Shown: positions 1-7,951 of the stretch, piece after piece
Layout: each line of letters starts with the position of its first letter
Numbering within the stretch: the first letter of the stretch is position 1
Made by a program: the position numbers and the translations under genes
From: JABWBR01 sp036741235
GTDB lineage: Bacteria > Bacteroidota > Bacteroidia > Chitinophagales > Saprospiraceae
Direction of reading: 5' to 3'
Assembly (NCBI GenBank): GCA_036741235.1
Contig: DAINSQ010000065.1
Coordinates: forward strand, 1 to 24,901
Length of the DNA: 24,901 nt
Notes under the pieces: model-generated
What the model was told of the DNA's origin: nothing
Seen by the model: the letters and a program-made list of their open reading frames with translations, nothing else
The model's database searches: none

Positions 1-32
1 AGCACATCAGCACATCAGCACATCAGCACATC
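1..32. repeat. 8-bp tandem repeat (AGCACATC x4)
   Basis: Four exact head-to-tail copies of AGCACATC run from the first base of the window to position 32, ending three bases before the stop codon of the following minus-strand gene. The array probably continues upstream outside the window, so its full copy number is unknown. It is one of several short intergenic tandem arrays in this window, each with a different unit. No function can be assigned. Confidence 0.9.
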
Positions 33-34
33 AA

Positions 35-421
35 TTACATATATTTTCCAAAAAACGCCACGAGTTCCTTGCGCAAATCGTGGTAGATGTCCTCAAAGTT
101 TTCCATGGCCTGCCGCTCCCGTACTTCAACCGGGAACAAACGCCTGTCTATGGCCGTTGGGTTTTCCAATACGCTGTGTTCGAGCAACTCCTCTTTGCCT
201 TTGATGGCTTCTTTCAGGCGGTGTATTTCACTGCGCTGTATCGTAAGCCGGTTGGTAAGGCTATCACAAGTGGCCAAAATTTCGGGATTGGTGTATTTTC
301 CGGCAATTTCCAGTAAACGCCTCTCCAAAAAGGCTACTTCGTCTTTATAAAATGCCAAACGATTGATCCACTCTTTGTGTTCGGCATGCTGCTCGTAAAT
401 GTGTTGCTTGTTATGGTCCAT
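35..421 (-). CDS. Hypothetical coiled-coil protein (128 aa)
   Basis: I do not recognise a named family. The 128-residue product is highly charged, has no signal peptide or membrane segment, and is predicted by eye to be mostly helical. Residues about 15-85 carry heptad-like spacing of Leu/Ile/Ala among Glu/Lys/Arg (for example around EVAFLERRLLEIA and IHRLKEAIKGKEELLEH), which suggests a coiled coil and a cytoplasmic oligomer. The ATG at 421 is the only sensible start. The next gene is divergent and starts 166 bp away, so this is probably the first gene of its transcript. The intergenic stretch 422-587 shows no clear consensus promoter in this direction. The coding assignment rests on length, composition and absence of a competing frame. 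Confidence 0.6.
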   Translation of the reverse strand: MDHNKQHIYEQHAEHKEWINRLAFYKDEVAFLERRLLEIAGKYTNPEILATCDSLTNRLTIQRSEIHRLKEAIKGKEELLEHSVLENPTAIDRRLFPVEVRERQAMENFEDIYHDLRKELVAFFGKYM

Positions 422-587
422 GGCTTTGCTATTTTTTCAACAAGGTAAGCCGGCGCACTGCTATGTACATTGACGGATATCAGCTTGCAGGGTGATTTTT
501 GTTGAGAACTTAATGAGTTGACAAGTTTGTGGTTTGATAAAGACACATACCCATAAATACTTATATTTACTCCAAAATCTATACCCT

Positions 588-2804
588 ATGCGCCGTATTG
601 TAGCTATAATCTCCTTATTCTGCCTATTGCCGTTCCTCTCAACAGGCCAAAGCCCATTAGATAAAGTCATTGCCGTAGAGGTCGTCACCAACGCCGATGT
701 TCCTTCCATCCGACTCAGTTGGCCGACTATGGACAATGCACAATATACACTCCGAAAGCGGGTAAAAGGAACGACTACCTGGAATAACCTTTTTACAAAT
801 GCTACCATTACAAATTTTACCGACGAGGCTGTATCCATTGGCGTATGTTATGAATACGGCCTCATCCGCAGCGGTACGCCCGCCCAGGCCAACGCCTACC
901 TGCTGGCAGGCATCGATCTGCCGGTTGTGGACCACCGCGGAAAAATACTGCTGATCGCTGATGAAACGCTCTCGCCCATCTGGGATAAAGTGATGCGCCT
1001 GAACAATGACATCATGGGTGACGGCTGGACCGTCGAGCTGATTGGCGTAAACCCGGACTCGGTTAGCGTTTCAACTATTAAAACGGCTATTGTAAACGCC
1101 TACAACGCCGCACCATCTCAAGTCAAGGCCGTTTTTCTGCTGGGGCGCATCCCAGTACCCTATTCCGGCAATATCTGCCCCGACGGCCACTCCGAACACT
1201 GCGGCGCCTGGCCCGCCGACGCTTATTACGGAGATGTCAATGGTAACTGGACCGACAACCTGGTTAACACAACCTCGGCAGCCCGCCCCGAAAACCGCAA
1301 TATTCCCGGCGATGGCAAATTCGATCAATCAACCATCCCTTCTCAGCTTGAACTACAGGTAGGCCGGGTTGATTTTACCCGCCTCAACCCCGCTACGTTT
1401 GGCGAATCAAATCTGCTTGCACTTTACGAACGCTACCTCGATAAAAACCACGCTTTCCGGCAAACTCACTACCGCCCGTTGCAACGCATGCTGGTCGACG
1501 ATAATTTCGGCTATTTCAACGGCGAATCATTTGCATCCAACGGTTGGAAAGCAGGTTATAACCTCTTCGGCGCCAATAATACCACCGCAGGCGATTTTCA
1601 ACTCGACACTGATACGGATCCGATTCTGATGGCCTACGGCTGCGGAGGCGGTTCCTACCAAAGCGCAGGCGGAGTGGGCACTACCGCTTCTTTTGCCGCC
1701 GATAGTATTAAGGTAGTATTTTCTATGCTTTTCGGCAGCTATCACGGCGATTGGGATAGCGACAACAATTTTATGATGGGCGCATTGGCGAATAAAGGCG
1801 GAATACTGTCCTGTTCCTGGTCGGGACGCCCCAATTGGTATTACCACCACCTCGGCATGGGCGAAAATATCGGCTTGAGCGCAGGCATAACTATTAACAA
1901 CGGCCTTAGCGGCCATTATGCCGACGGCGGCTTTGGCAATGGAATGATTCATGTGGCCCTGCTGGGCGATCCCACACTGCGCCTGTCCTATCCCTCCCCT
2001 CCTGACCAACTAAACGTTACGGCCAATTGCAGTAATAATTTGTTGCAATGGCAAGCCGCTACCGATACCTCGCTTACCGGCTATCATGTCTATCGCCTGG
2101 CAGGCACTCCCGGCGCATCCTGGGAACGGATCTCTTTTTCGCCCACCGCCGATACGTCGTTCTCTGATGATTCTCCTGTGTTAAGCGCCCGCTACATGGT
2201 GCGCGCCGTCACCTTGCAGCAATCGCTGTCGGGCACGTATTACAACCAGAGTACCGGCGCTATCAGCCCGATGATTGTACGACCCGAACCGCTTGAAATC
2301 ACTATAGCGGCTACCGACGAAACCGGCCCCGGCGCCTACGACGGCAGTGCGACAGCCTCCGTCAGCGGCGGCGTTGCTCCTTACGAGTTGTGGTGGAGCA
2401 ATAACCAGACAGGCGATACTATAACCGGACTGGGCCCAGGCTCGTATAGCCTGGTAGTAACCGACGCCCAGGGGTGTACTTCAAATGCATCGGTAACCAT
2501 TTCCACTATTGTCGGTACAGGAGAACCGGCACTGCCGTTAGTAGCGTCGATATTTCCCAACCCCGCCTCCGCCGGCGCCCCGGCCTACCTGAAGTATCAG
2601 ACTGACCGGGCCGGACTGGAAGGCCGGCTAAGCCTATACAACGCCACGGGGCAATCCCGCTGGGAAATACCCTGGCACGGCACTGAAATGCAAGGCCTTA
2701 CGCTGCTGCCTATAGAAAATATCCCACCGGGCGTGTATTGGATTTCACTTTTTCTGCCGGAGTATGGGCGTATGACGTGGAAATGGATAATTGGAAAAGA
2801 TTAG
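588..2804 (+). CDS. Secreted gingipain/C25-like protein with T9SS sorting domain (738 aa)
   Basis: The ATG at 588 is chosen over one at 534 because it places a signal peptide (MRR then a hydrophobic stretch ending near STGQ) at the N-terminus. Residues about 110-480 resemble the caspase-like peptidase C25 (gingipain) fold, with an ILLIADE-type strand early on, a VFLLGRIPVP segment, and a closing LLGDPTLRL motif typical of that family. A plausible catalytic pair is His386 (in GSYHGDW) and Cys409 (in ILSCSW). Next come a fibronectin III-like segment (about 485-580), a SprB-like repeat (about 582-650, with GSYSLVVTDAQGC), and a C-terminal T9SS type A sorting domain (IFPNPAS to the end). The protein is expected to be exported by Sec, then secreted or surface-attached by T9SS. 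Its stop codon overlaps that of the convergent gene. Peptidase activity is inference. Confidence 0.85.
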   Translation: MRRIVAIISLFCLLPFLSTGQSPLDKVIAVEVVTNADVPSIRLSWPTMDNAQYTLRKRVKGTTTWNNLFTNATITNFTDEAVSIGVCYEYGLIRSGTPAQANAYLLAGIDLPVVDHRGKILLIADETLSPIWDKVMRLNNDIMGDGWTVELIGVNPDSVSVSTIKTAIVNAYNAAPSQVKAVFLLGRIPVPYSGNICPDGHSEHCGAWPADAYYGDVNGNWTDNLVNTTSAARPENRNIPGDGKFDQSTIPSQLELQVGRVDFTRLNPATFGESNLLALYERYLDKNHAFRQTHYRPLQRMLVDDNFGYFNGESFASNGWKAGYNLFGANNTTAGDFQLDTDTDPILMAYGCGGGSYQSAGGVGTTASFAADSIKVVFSMLFGSYHGDWDSDNNFMMGALANKGGILSCSWSGRPNWYYHHLGMGENIGLSAGITINNGLSGHYADGGFGNGMIHVALLGDPTLRLSYPSPPDQLNVTANCSNNLLQWQAATDTSLTGYHVYRLAGTPGASWERISFSPTADTSFSDDSPVLSARYMVRAVTLQQSLSGTYYNQSTGAISPMIVRPEPLEITIAATDETGPGAYDGSATASVSGGVAPYELWWSNNQTGDTITGLGPGSYSLVVTDAQGCTSNASVTISTIVGTGEPALPLVASIFPNPASAGAPAYLKYQTDRAGLEGRLSLYNATGQSRWEIPWHGTEMQGLTLLPIENIPPGVYWISLFLPEYGRMTWKWIIGKD

Positions 2805-3904
2805 ACTACAAATTCATTCACTCGCTTTATTACCAGTTGAATATCGCTGAGCGACAATTTCTGGTTGACCGGCAATACGTAGTGGGTCTGGAGTAAATAC
2901 CAGGCATGGGGATAATTTTCGCGTTGCTCATCGGGCAAAAACCACCATCGATCAGTATAAGCAGCTCCTCGTATACCCCACTGCTGTAAATAAGCCGCCA
3001 ATTCCCGGCGATGGGGCGTTACAACCGGAAAGCCGATCAATGGAATACATCCCAAATCGACGGAATGAATGGGTTTCAGCAGTGGATTTTGCAGCAACTG
3101 ATGGTATAGTTCAACCTGCCGCATCCGCTGTTCCGCGACTCGCTGATGATCAGTATGCGATAATAACCACCTGCCTACTCGGGAAAAAGTGTGCGGATGA
3201 ATACAATACCGCATCAACAGGCGATAGGAACGATTGTAAAACCAGGTCGCACTTCGGGCTAATACATCCAGACTGTCCCATTTCCCCAAATATTGCGATG
3301 CAGCGCCAAGCGCCAACGAGGCCAACCTGGCAAATAAATGCCTGCTTCGCAACCAAGACCAAGGCCTGGGCGGGAAAAATACCAGATCGCTGCGCAAGGC
3401 AATTATGAGACACCCGTCAGTAACACCCAACAGTTTAGGAGGAGAAAACAAGCATAAATCAGCAGGACTCTGATAGCCGGCCAGCCAGTCGCAAAAGGTA
3501 CTGTGCGCAAAATCCTCTACCAAACAACAGTCTTCTGGCAACAGACTTTTTAACCGGGCCGTATCGCGCACAATACCAAACAAATGAATGATAACGGCCA
3601 TATCCGGTGCGAATGCAGTTGCCCGCTCGGCTACGCCCTCAAAATCCGGGTTTCCATACTCGTCCAGGTCATAGTATACAATGCGCCAATTTTGCCGTTG
3701 AAAAGGGAAATAAACCCCCTCCGGAACCATTGCAGGCAACAATACAGTCCGGCGCTTGAATGGATGCCCCATCAGCAAGGCCAGCAGCGCCTCCCTGCCA
3801 CTGCCAAACCAGCGCATCTGACCCGGAGCATAACGCTGCAAACCCGGTAAGGGCTGGCGCCTCCTGTCAACAGCCAATACCCTGAAATTGTCAAGCCGCC
3901 GCAT
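2801..3904 (-). CDS. DegT/DnrJ/EryC1-like PLP-dependent aminotransferase (367 aa)
   Basis: The product has the arrangement of the DegT/DnrJ/EryC1 group of fold-type I PLP enzymes, which transaminate keto-sugars for polysaccharide or antibiotic sugars. Two signatures are visible. VEDFAHS contains the aspartate (D131) expected to contact the PLP pyridine nitrogen, and FSPPKLLGVTDG contains the lysine (K157) expected to form the Schiff base, as in the usual TK-LTTGEGG segment. The family's Gly-rich tail of that motif is degenerate (TDG), so the protein is divergent. The length is normal. An in-frame TGA at 3923-3925 fixes the start downstream of it, at the ATG at 3904. No sugar-biosynthesis or glycosyltransferase genes are nearby, so the substrate is unknown. 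The stop shares the bases TTAG (2801-2804) with the stop of the convergent C25-like gene. The gene follows the lipoprotein gene across the assembly gap. Confidence 0.75.
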   Translation of the reverse strand: MRRLDNFRVLAVDRRRQPLPGLQRYAPGQMRWFGSGREALLALLMGHPFKRRTVLLPAMVPEGVYFPFQRQNWRIVYYDLDEYGNPDFEGVAERATAFAPDMAVIIHLFGIVRDTARLKSLLPEDCCLVEDFAHSTFCDWLAGYQSPADLCLFSPPKLLGVTDGCLIIALRSDLVFFPPRPWSWLRSRHLFARLASLALGAASQYLGKWDSLDVLARSATWFYNRSYRLLMRYCIHPHTFSRVGRWLLSHTDHQRVAEQRMRQVELYHQLLQNPLLKPIHSVDLGCIPLIGFPVVTPHRRELAAYLQQWGIRGAAYTDRWWFLPDEQRENYPHAWYLLQTHYVLPVNQKLSLSDIQLVIKRVNEFVV

Positions 3905-3942
3905 GGTAACCCCGCATTTGCTTCAGTGTAATTTGGCCCATC

Positions 3943-3952
3943 NNNNNNNNNN
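3943..3952. other. Assembly gap (10 N)
   Basis: Ten Ns interrupt the sequence. The true gap length is unknown because ten is a common placeholder. It lies in the 3' part of the lipoprotein gene read on the minus strand, and the reading frame across it cannot be trusted. Confidence 0.99.
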
Positions 3953-4656
3953 ACCTTCAACACCTTGTATTCCTGCTGTAAGTCCTCCAGGCCAAGTTTG
4001 CCTTTTACCCGGCATGTCTGGGTATCGTAATACAACGGCGGATTGTCAAAGGGCCGCTCAGCCAGCCTGGCACAAGTGCCGGGCGATACCGCCAACACAA
4101 GTACCTGGTCATTCATCACCGCCTCCGGAATGGCCATACCGGGTGAAAATCTCACACGGCGGCCCGGACCAAGTCGGTTGCTGTCGTCTTTTTTATTTCC
4201 TAAATAGAACTGTTCGTTTTTCCACTCATAAAACATCCAGGTCATGGCATCAACAATCTCAAATGATTGGCCCGCCATTTTGTACAACCCAATAACCGGC
4301 AAAAGCGGATTTTCCTGAACGGTACTAACCTGTATATCTGCACAAAGAAAAACATAGCCGCTGTCGGGCGCCTCTACCCTGGTATTGCCCGGGTACCGGT
4401 CAAAACGCCACGAGCGGGAGGATTGTATGGCCCCTACTTTCAATTCCAATTGTTGAACGGTAAGCTGATCATATGATTTCAAACTCCGCAACCCGACCCT
4501 GAATAAAGAATCAGCTTCAACGGAAGCCCGGACAATTGCCGCGCTATCGATGCTCGACACTGCCGGTGCAGCCGCTTCTCTTGTCGCCCTTTCCTGTTCT
4601 TTTTTGCATGAAAAAAATAAAAAAATCAACGGGATCGAATAAAGAAGGTATTTCAT
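3953..4656 (-). CDS. Lipoprotein, 3' end lost in assembly gap (about 234 aa seen)
   Basis: The N-terminus MKYLLYSIPLIFLFFSCKKE is a type II signal peptide with the lipobox cysteine at residue 17, so the mature protein should be a lipid-anchored periplasmic or outer-membrane protein. The mature part begins with an Ala/Glu-rich linker, then a beta-rich region with a segment near DSGYVFLCADIQV that recalls DUF4352-type immunoglobulin-like domains; that resemblance is weak. No function can be given. The sequence is open up to the N run and its C-terminus is unknown. Beyond the gap the three frames give different ends; one ends in WAKLH at a TGA (3923-3925), 18 bp before the aminotransferase start, which would be a tidy gene boundary. 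The 208-bp upstream region (4657-4864) separates it from a divergent gene. Confidence 0.7.
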
Positions 4657-4864
4657 GATTATTGATTAATGAAAACTCAATGTTAAGTTGAATCGCCTGC
4701 AAGTAATGGGTCGCCGTATAGTTCCTCCTCTATTCCTTTTCATTGGTCGATAAAAAGCTGTTTGACGACCGGCTTTTCGTCGTATTCTATCGGATAAATG
4801 GCGATCGGCATGTCCATTTTTTGCATTTTTGTGGTGCATTTTAATAAAAACAATCCAAAACAAT

Positions 4865-5866
4865 ATGAGATTAACCAATTTTTCCCGATTACTGATAGTC
4901 GTAGCAGTAGTGGCTGCCGCTTACTTCGGCTTCCGCATGCTGGCGCCCAAATTCCAGCAGTCGACGGGCGATAACCAACCCGCCACGGAACAACAGGAAG
5001 CGCAAACGCCCACAACGGCTGAAGAAGAACCAGCGCCGGCGCCTTCCGAGAACCGCCCCGCAACACGCTCCTTCGATTACACGCCCGCTGAGCCCGTCAA
5101 TGGCAAACTCAAAGGCGTTGTTGAACTCGGCGCGTCAGGTTTCAACTCCTTTGTCATTCGCGTTGATAACGCTAAAAACTGGCAACTCGACAAAGCGGAA
5201 TACGGCGTGAGCCTCGTTTATGAAAATATGGCAACCGAAGACGATGTGCGCATCGGCCTCAAACAGTACATTTCCAAAATGCTCGACCGCGGCGTAAGCC
5301 CCAAAGATATTCACTTTGTGGTGAGCTCTGGCGCCGCCAAATCGGAGGCAGTGGGCAAAATCAAAGCCGGGCTCAAGTCAATGGGCTATGTGGTCAATAC
5401 CGTTACCCCCGCACAGGAAGGTAAACTTGCCCTGCAATGCGTGCTTCCACGTGATTTTGAAGACAACGCCTTTGTGGTGGATATCGGCTCGGCCAATACC
5501 AAGATTTCCTGGATGGAAAACGGCAAGATCAATAGCATTGAATCTTTCGGATCCAAGTATTTCCAGAGCAATATCAATGATAATACGGTTTACAACGATG
5601 TGTCGCGCGCGGTAATGAAGATCCCCGCAGCCAATCGCCAAACCTGCTTTATTATCGGTGGTATTCCATTCGAACTGGCCAAGCAATCGCGCCAGGGCAA
5701 AGAGCGCTTTACGGTACTGGCCGAAGCCGGCGATTATACCGCCGACGGCGATAAGCAAAAGGCGGGCCTCAATATCTATAAGGCGATCAGCGACGCTACC
5801 GACTGCGAAACGTTTGTGTTCGACTGGGATGCCAATTTTACGATAGGATTTCTTTTATCGCTGTAA
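4865..5866 (+). CDS. Membrane-anchored Ppx/GppA-like ASKHA-fold protein (333 aa)
   Basis: The ATG at 4865 gives a short basic start followed by a single hydrophobic helix (residues about 8-27), then a Pro/Glu/Ala-rich linker to about residue 68. The globular part resembles the actin-like ATPase/exopolyphosphatase superfamily. GVVELGASGFNSFVIRV matches the first phosphate-binding strand-turn (usually DxGSNS in Ppx/GppA), FVVSSGAAKSE follows where Ppx has its STAxRxA segment, and FVVDIGSANTKISW matches the second phosphate loop (usually DIGGGS). The product is shorter than Ppx, and the second loop is altered (SAN for GGS), so it may bind nucleotide or phosphate without being a classical exopolyphosphatase. 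With one N-terminal helix, the globular domain is probably periplasmic or cytoplasmic-face anchored; which of these cannot be told. It ends at the inverted repeat block shared with the convergent M61 gene. Confidence 0.7.
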   Translation: MRLTNFSRLLIVVAVVAAAYFGFRMLAPKFQQSTGDNQPATEQQEAQTPTTAEEEPAPAPSENRPATRSFDYTPAEPVNGKLKGVVELGASGFNSFVIRVDNAKNWQLDKAEYGVSLVYENMATEDDVRIGLKQYISKMLDRGVSPKDIHFVVSSGAAKSEAVGKIKAGLKSMGYVVNTVTPAQEGKLALQCVLPRDFEDNAFVVDIGSANTKISWMENGKINSIESFGSKYFQSNINDNTVYNDVSRAVMKIPAANRQTCFIIGGIPFELAKQSRQGKERFTVLAEAGDYTADGDKQKAGLNIYKAISDATDCETFVFDWDANFTIGFLLSL

Positions 5867-5875
5867 TCTCTATAT

Positions 5876-6109
5876 CCACGGTACGCCACGGGTTTGTTTA
5901 GCTGTACTCAGGAACGCCACGGGTTCGTTTAGCTATGCTCAGGAACGCATTCGGATAGTTTAGCTGTACAACGATCCTCCCGTGGCTGGTTTAGCGATAG
6001 GGTGTAGTTTTGCCACGAAAAACTAAACAGCGAAGCGCTAAACAAACCCCAGGCGTACCGTGGTCAAGCTAAACAGCGAAGCGCTAAACCACCCTCAGGC
6101 GTATCGTGG
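5876..6109. repeat. 31-bp-periodic inverted repeat block between convergent genes
   Basis: In the left half TTTAGC recurs at 5897, 5928, 5959 and 5990, exactly 31 bp apart each time, within degenerate units that also share CTCAGGAACGCCACGG-like sequence. In the right half the complementary GCTAAA occurs at 6022-6028 (as ACTAAAC), 6037, 6068 and 6083, with steps of 15, 31 and 15 bp. Two 41-bp direct repeats lie at 6023-6063 and 6069-6109, each starting CTAAACAGCGAAGCGCTAAA. Bases 5876-5902 and 6037-6063 are inverted copies matching at 25 of 27 positions. The block fills the space between the stops of the plus-strand Ppx-like gene and the minus-strand M61 gene. It could act as a bidirectional terminator or be a repeat-family element; no coding frame is convincing. 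Confidence 0.85.
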
Positions 6110-6119
6110 AACAAAAGCC

Positions 6120-7937
6120 CTACCGCTTCGACGACAACCAACCTTCCCTTCTTTCCCGCTCTGCTTTGCTGAGCTTTTCCCCCGCTTTTTCCGCTAAACT
6201 CAACTTAATAGATGGGTCTTCAACTGCTGTAAAGGCGCCGGTGGTGGTAATGCCATTTTGAATAAATTGAATGGTATAACGCCGCCCCACTTTAAAGGGA
6301 TAATCATCAAATGGGTTATCCTGGTTGATAGGATGCCCGTCAATCGACAATACCAGGTCGCCCTCGTCGAGACCGGCCTGGTACAGGGGGTTGGTTTCCA
6401 ATACGCTTGATACGACGCGGGCCCCTTTTTCCGTATTTTTAAAGGAAATACCGTAAAAGCCAACCTCGCCCGGCGATTCGGGCTGCATCGCTACGCCTGC
6501 TCCTGCCAGCAATTTTTTCAAATCGGGCAGCCGATTACCGCGAATGTAGTTATCGAAAAAATCGGCTGCGAATTCAGGATCATGCGTGTGTTCGGCCAGG
6601 GCTTTTTCCAGATCTTTGATGGTGTAGGGAATTTCCGTACGCCCAAAGCGCTCCCAGAGATAACGCATGTAAGTATCAAGCGACAAATCGCCTGAACGGT
6701 TGCGCAGGCTCAGATCGAGGCAAAGCGCAATTACGTGGCCGTAGGTATAATAACTGATAAAGGTATTGGCATAATTAACGGGATCGATATAAACGGCGGC
6801 ATCCACAAAGGGCGCGTGGCGACTCATGTCGATGGGCCCGCGATGACGGCGCCCCGGGCCGTTCAATACCGAATTCACCGGACCGGCGAGGCCGCTGAGG
6901 TAGTCTTCCTGCGAAGTGATACCTGCCCGGCACAACACTAGATCGTCGTAGTAGGAGGTAAATCCCTCCGCAAACCACAGCTCATCAGCGAGATTGGGTT
7001 CGGCAAAATCGAAAGGCTCCAGTGACCGTGGGCGTAGTCGCTCGACATTCCAGGCATGAAAAAACTCGTGGGCAATGACGCCCGTCATGGCTTTGCCATC
7101 ATCGGATAAAGCGCCTTTTCCCGAACACACCGTAGAGTTGCGGTGTTCCATGCCGTCGCCGTCAACCCAGGGATTAAAGCTCAGCAGAAAGGTATATTTT
7201 CCAAAATCAAACCGCGGCAATTCCCCGAAAATAGCTTTTTCTTCCTCAACAATCGCTTTGATGTTTTCAACGTATCGGTCGAGCTGCTCATCAGTCCCCT
7301 CGTGCATAATCGCTACTTCAATGGTATAATCGCGACCGTCGGAACTGCTCTGCCAGGACCGCCGGTCGATATCGCCTGCCAGGGTGGGGCTATCGTAAAA
7401 ATAATAGTAGTTGGGCGCCCGGAATTGCGTATCCGACAGGCGCTCGAGTTGCGTGGCAACGGACCAGTCCGGGTGGTCTTTGAGGTCAAATTGGAGCAGG
7501 ATGGGCCGGTGCTCCAATCCCTCGCCATATATAAAAACCGCCGGCATGTTTAGGTGAAGCTTGCGGTTGTCTACACCTGCATAGGTACCGTCGGCGCGGT
7601 TGGCATACAAGGTATAAGAAAAATGCACCTCGCCGTCGTGCCCGGCAATTTCCCATGCCGACACATCAGTGTTGTAAACGGCTAACTTGCGCCCCTGGCT
7701 GTCGGTGGCCGACAAGTCGTAGGCATTTTTGGCAAATTGGTGAAGGGCGTAACGCCCGGGAGAGGACTGCGGAAAGCGCAACGCCAGCGGAGCGTCGGGC
7801 AGCGCAGGAAAGGTAACCTCGATTTTGATCTCGTGGTGCGCCAGGTCAGCGCATCGCACCTGGTATACAATAGCTTCCTGACCTGCTGCGGCAATTGCAA
7901 TAACAAAAGCCAGTAGCAGCGATAAAAACACTCTCAT
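6120..7937 (-). CDS. M61 family glycyl-aminopeptidase with C-terminal PDZ domain (605 aa)
   Basis: A signal peptide (MRVFLSLLLAFVIAIAAAG) precedes a beta-rich N-terminal domain and a gluzincin catalytic domain. The zinc motif HEFFH is at residues 290-294, and the third ligand is probably E324 in WFAEGFTSYYDD. GMEHRNS at 262-268 is the family's substrate-N-terminus loop, equivalent to GxMEN in M1 enzymes. A PDZ domain follows (about 490-565, with GLDEGDLVLSIDGHPI). Known M61 enzymes remove N-terminal Gly/Ala from peptides; here the enzyme would act in the periplasm or at the surface. All key residues are present and the length is normal for the family. It starts 14 bp after the TM2-TPR-SHOCT gene, with an AGGATAG-like ribosome site, so the two are probably co-transcribed. 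Its stop abuts the inverted repeat block. Confidence 0.92.
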   Translation of the reverse strand: MRVFLSLLLAFVIAIAAAGQEAIVYQVRCADLAHHEIKIEVTFPALPDAPLALRFPQSSPGRYALHQFAKNAYDLSATDSQGRKLAVYNTDVSAWEIAGHDGEVHFSYTLYANRADGTYAGVDNRKLHLNMPAVFIYGEGLEHRPILLQFDLKDHPDWSVATQLERLSDTQFRAPNYYYFYDSPTLAGDIDRRSWQSSSDGRDYTIEVAIMHEGTDEQLDRYVENIKAIVEEEKAIFGELPRFDFGKYTFLLSFNPWVDGDGMEHRNSTVCSGKGALSDDGKAMTGVIAHEFFHAWNVERLRPRSLEPFDFAEPNLADELWFAEGFTSYYDDLVLCRAGITSQEDYLSGLAGPVNSVLNGPGRRHRGPIDMSRHAPFVDAAVYIDPVNYANTFISYYTYGHVIALCLDLSLRNRSGDLSLDTYMRYLWERFGRTEIPYTIKDLEKALAEHTHDPEFAADFFDNYIRGNRLPDLKKLLAGAGVAMQPESPGEVGFYGISFKNTEKGARVVSSVLETNPLYQAGLDEGDLVLSIDGHPINQDNPFDDYPFKVGRRYTIQFIQNGITTTGAFTAVEDPSIKLSLAEKAGEKLSKAERERREGWLSSKR

Positions 7938-7951
7938 ATTATCTATCCTGA

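Noticed and set aside
3772..4656. A 294-residue frame running from the lipoprotein through the N run into the aminotransferase gene
   Set aside because: The part beyond the Ns is out of frame with the aminotransferase and depends on the arbitrary gap length. It is an artefact.
5876..6109. CRISPR array
   Set aside because: The 31-bp units leave no room for a repeat plus unique spacer, the units are degenerate throughout, the halves are inverted, and no cas gene is present.
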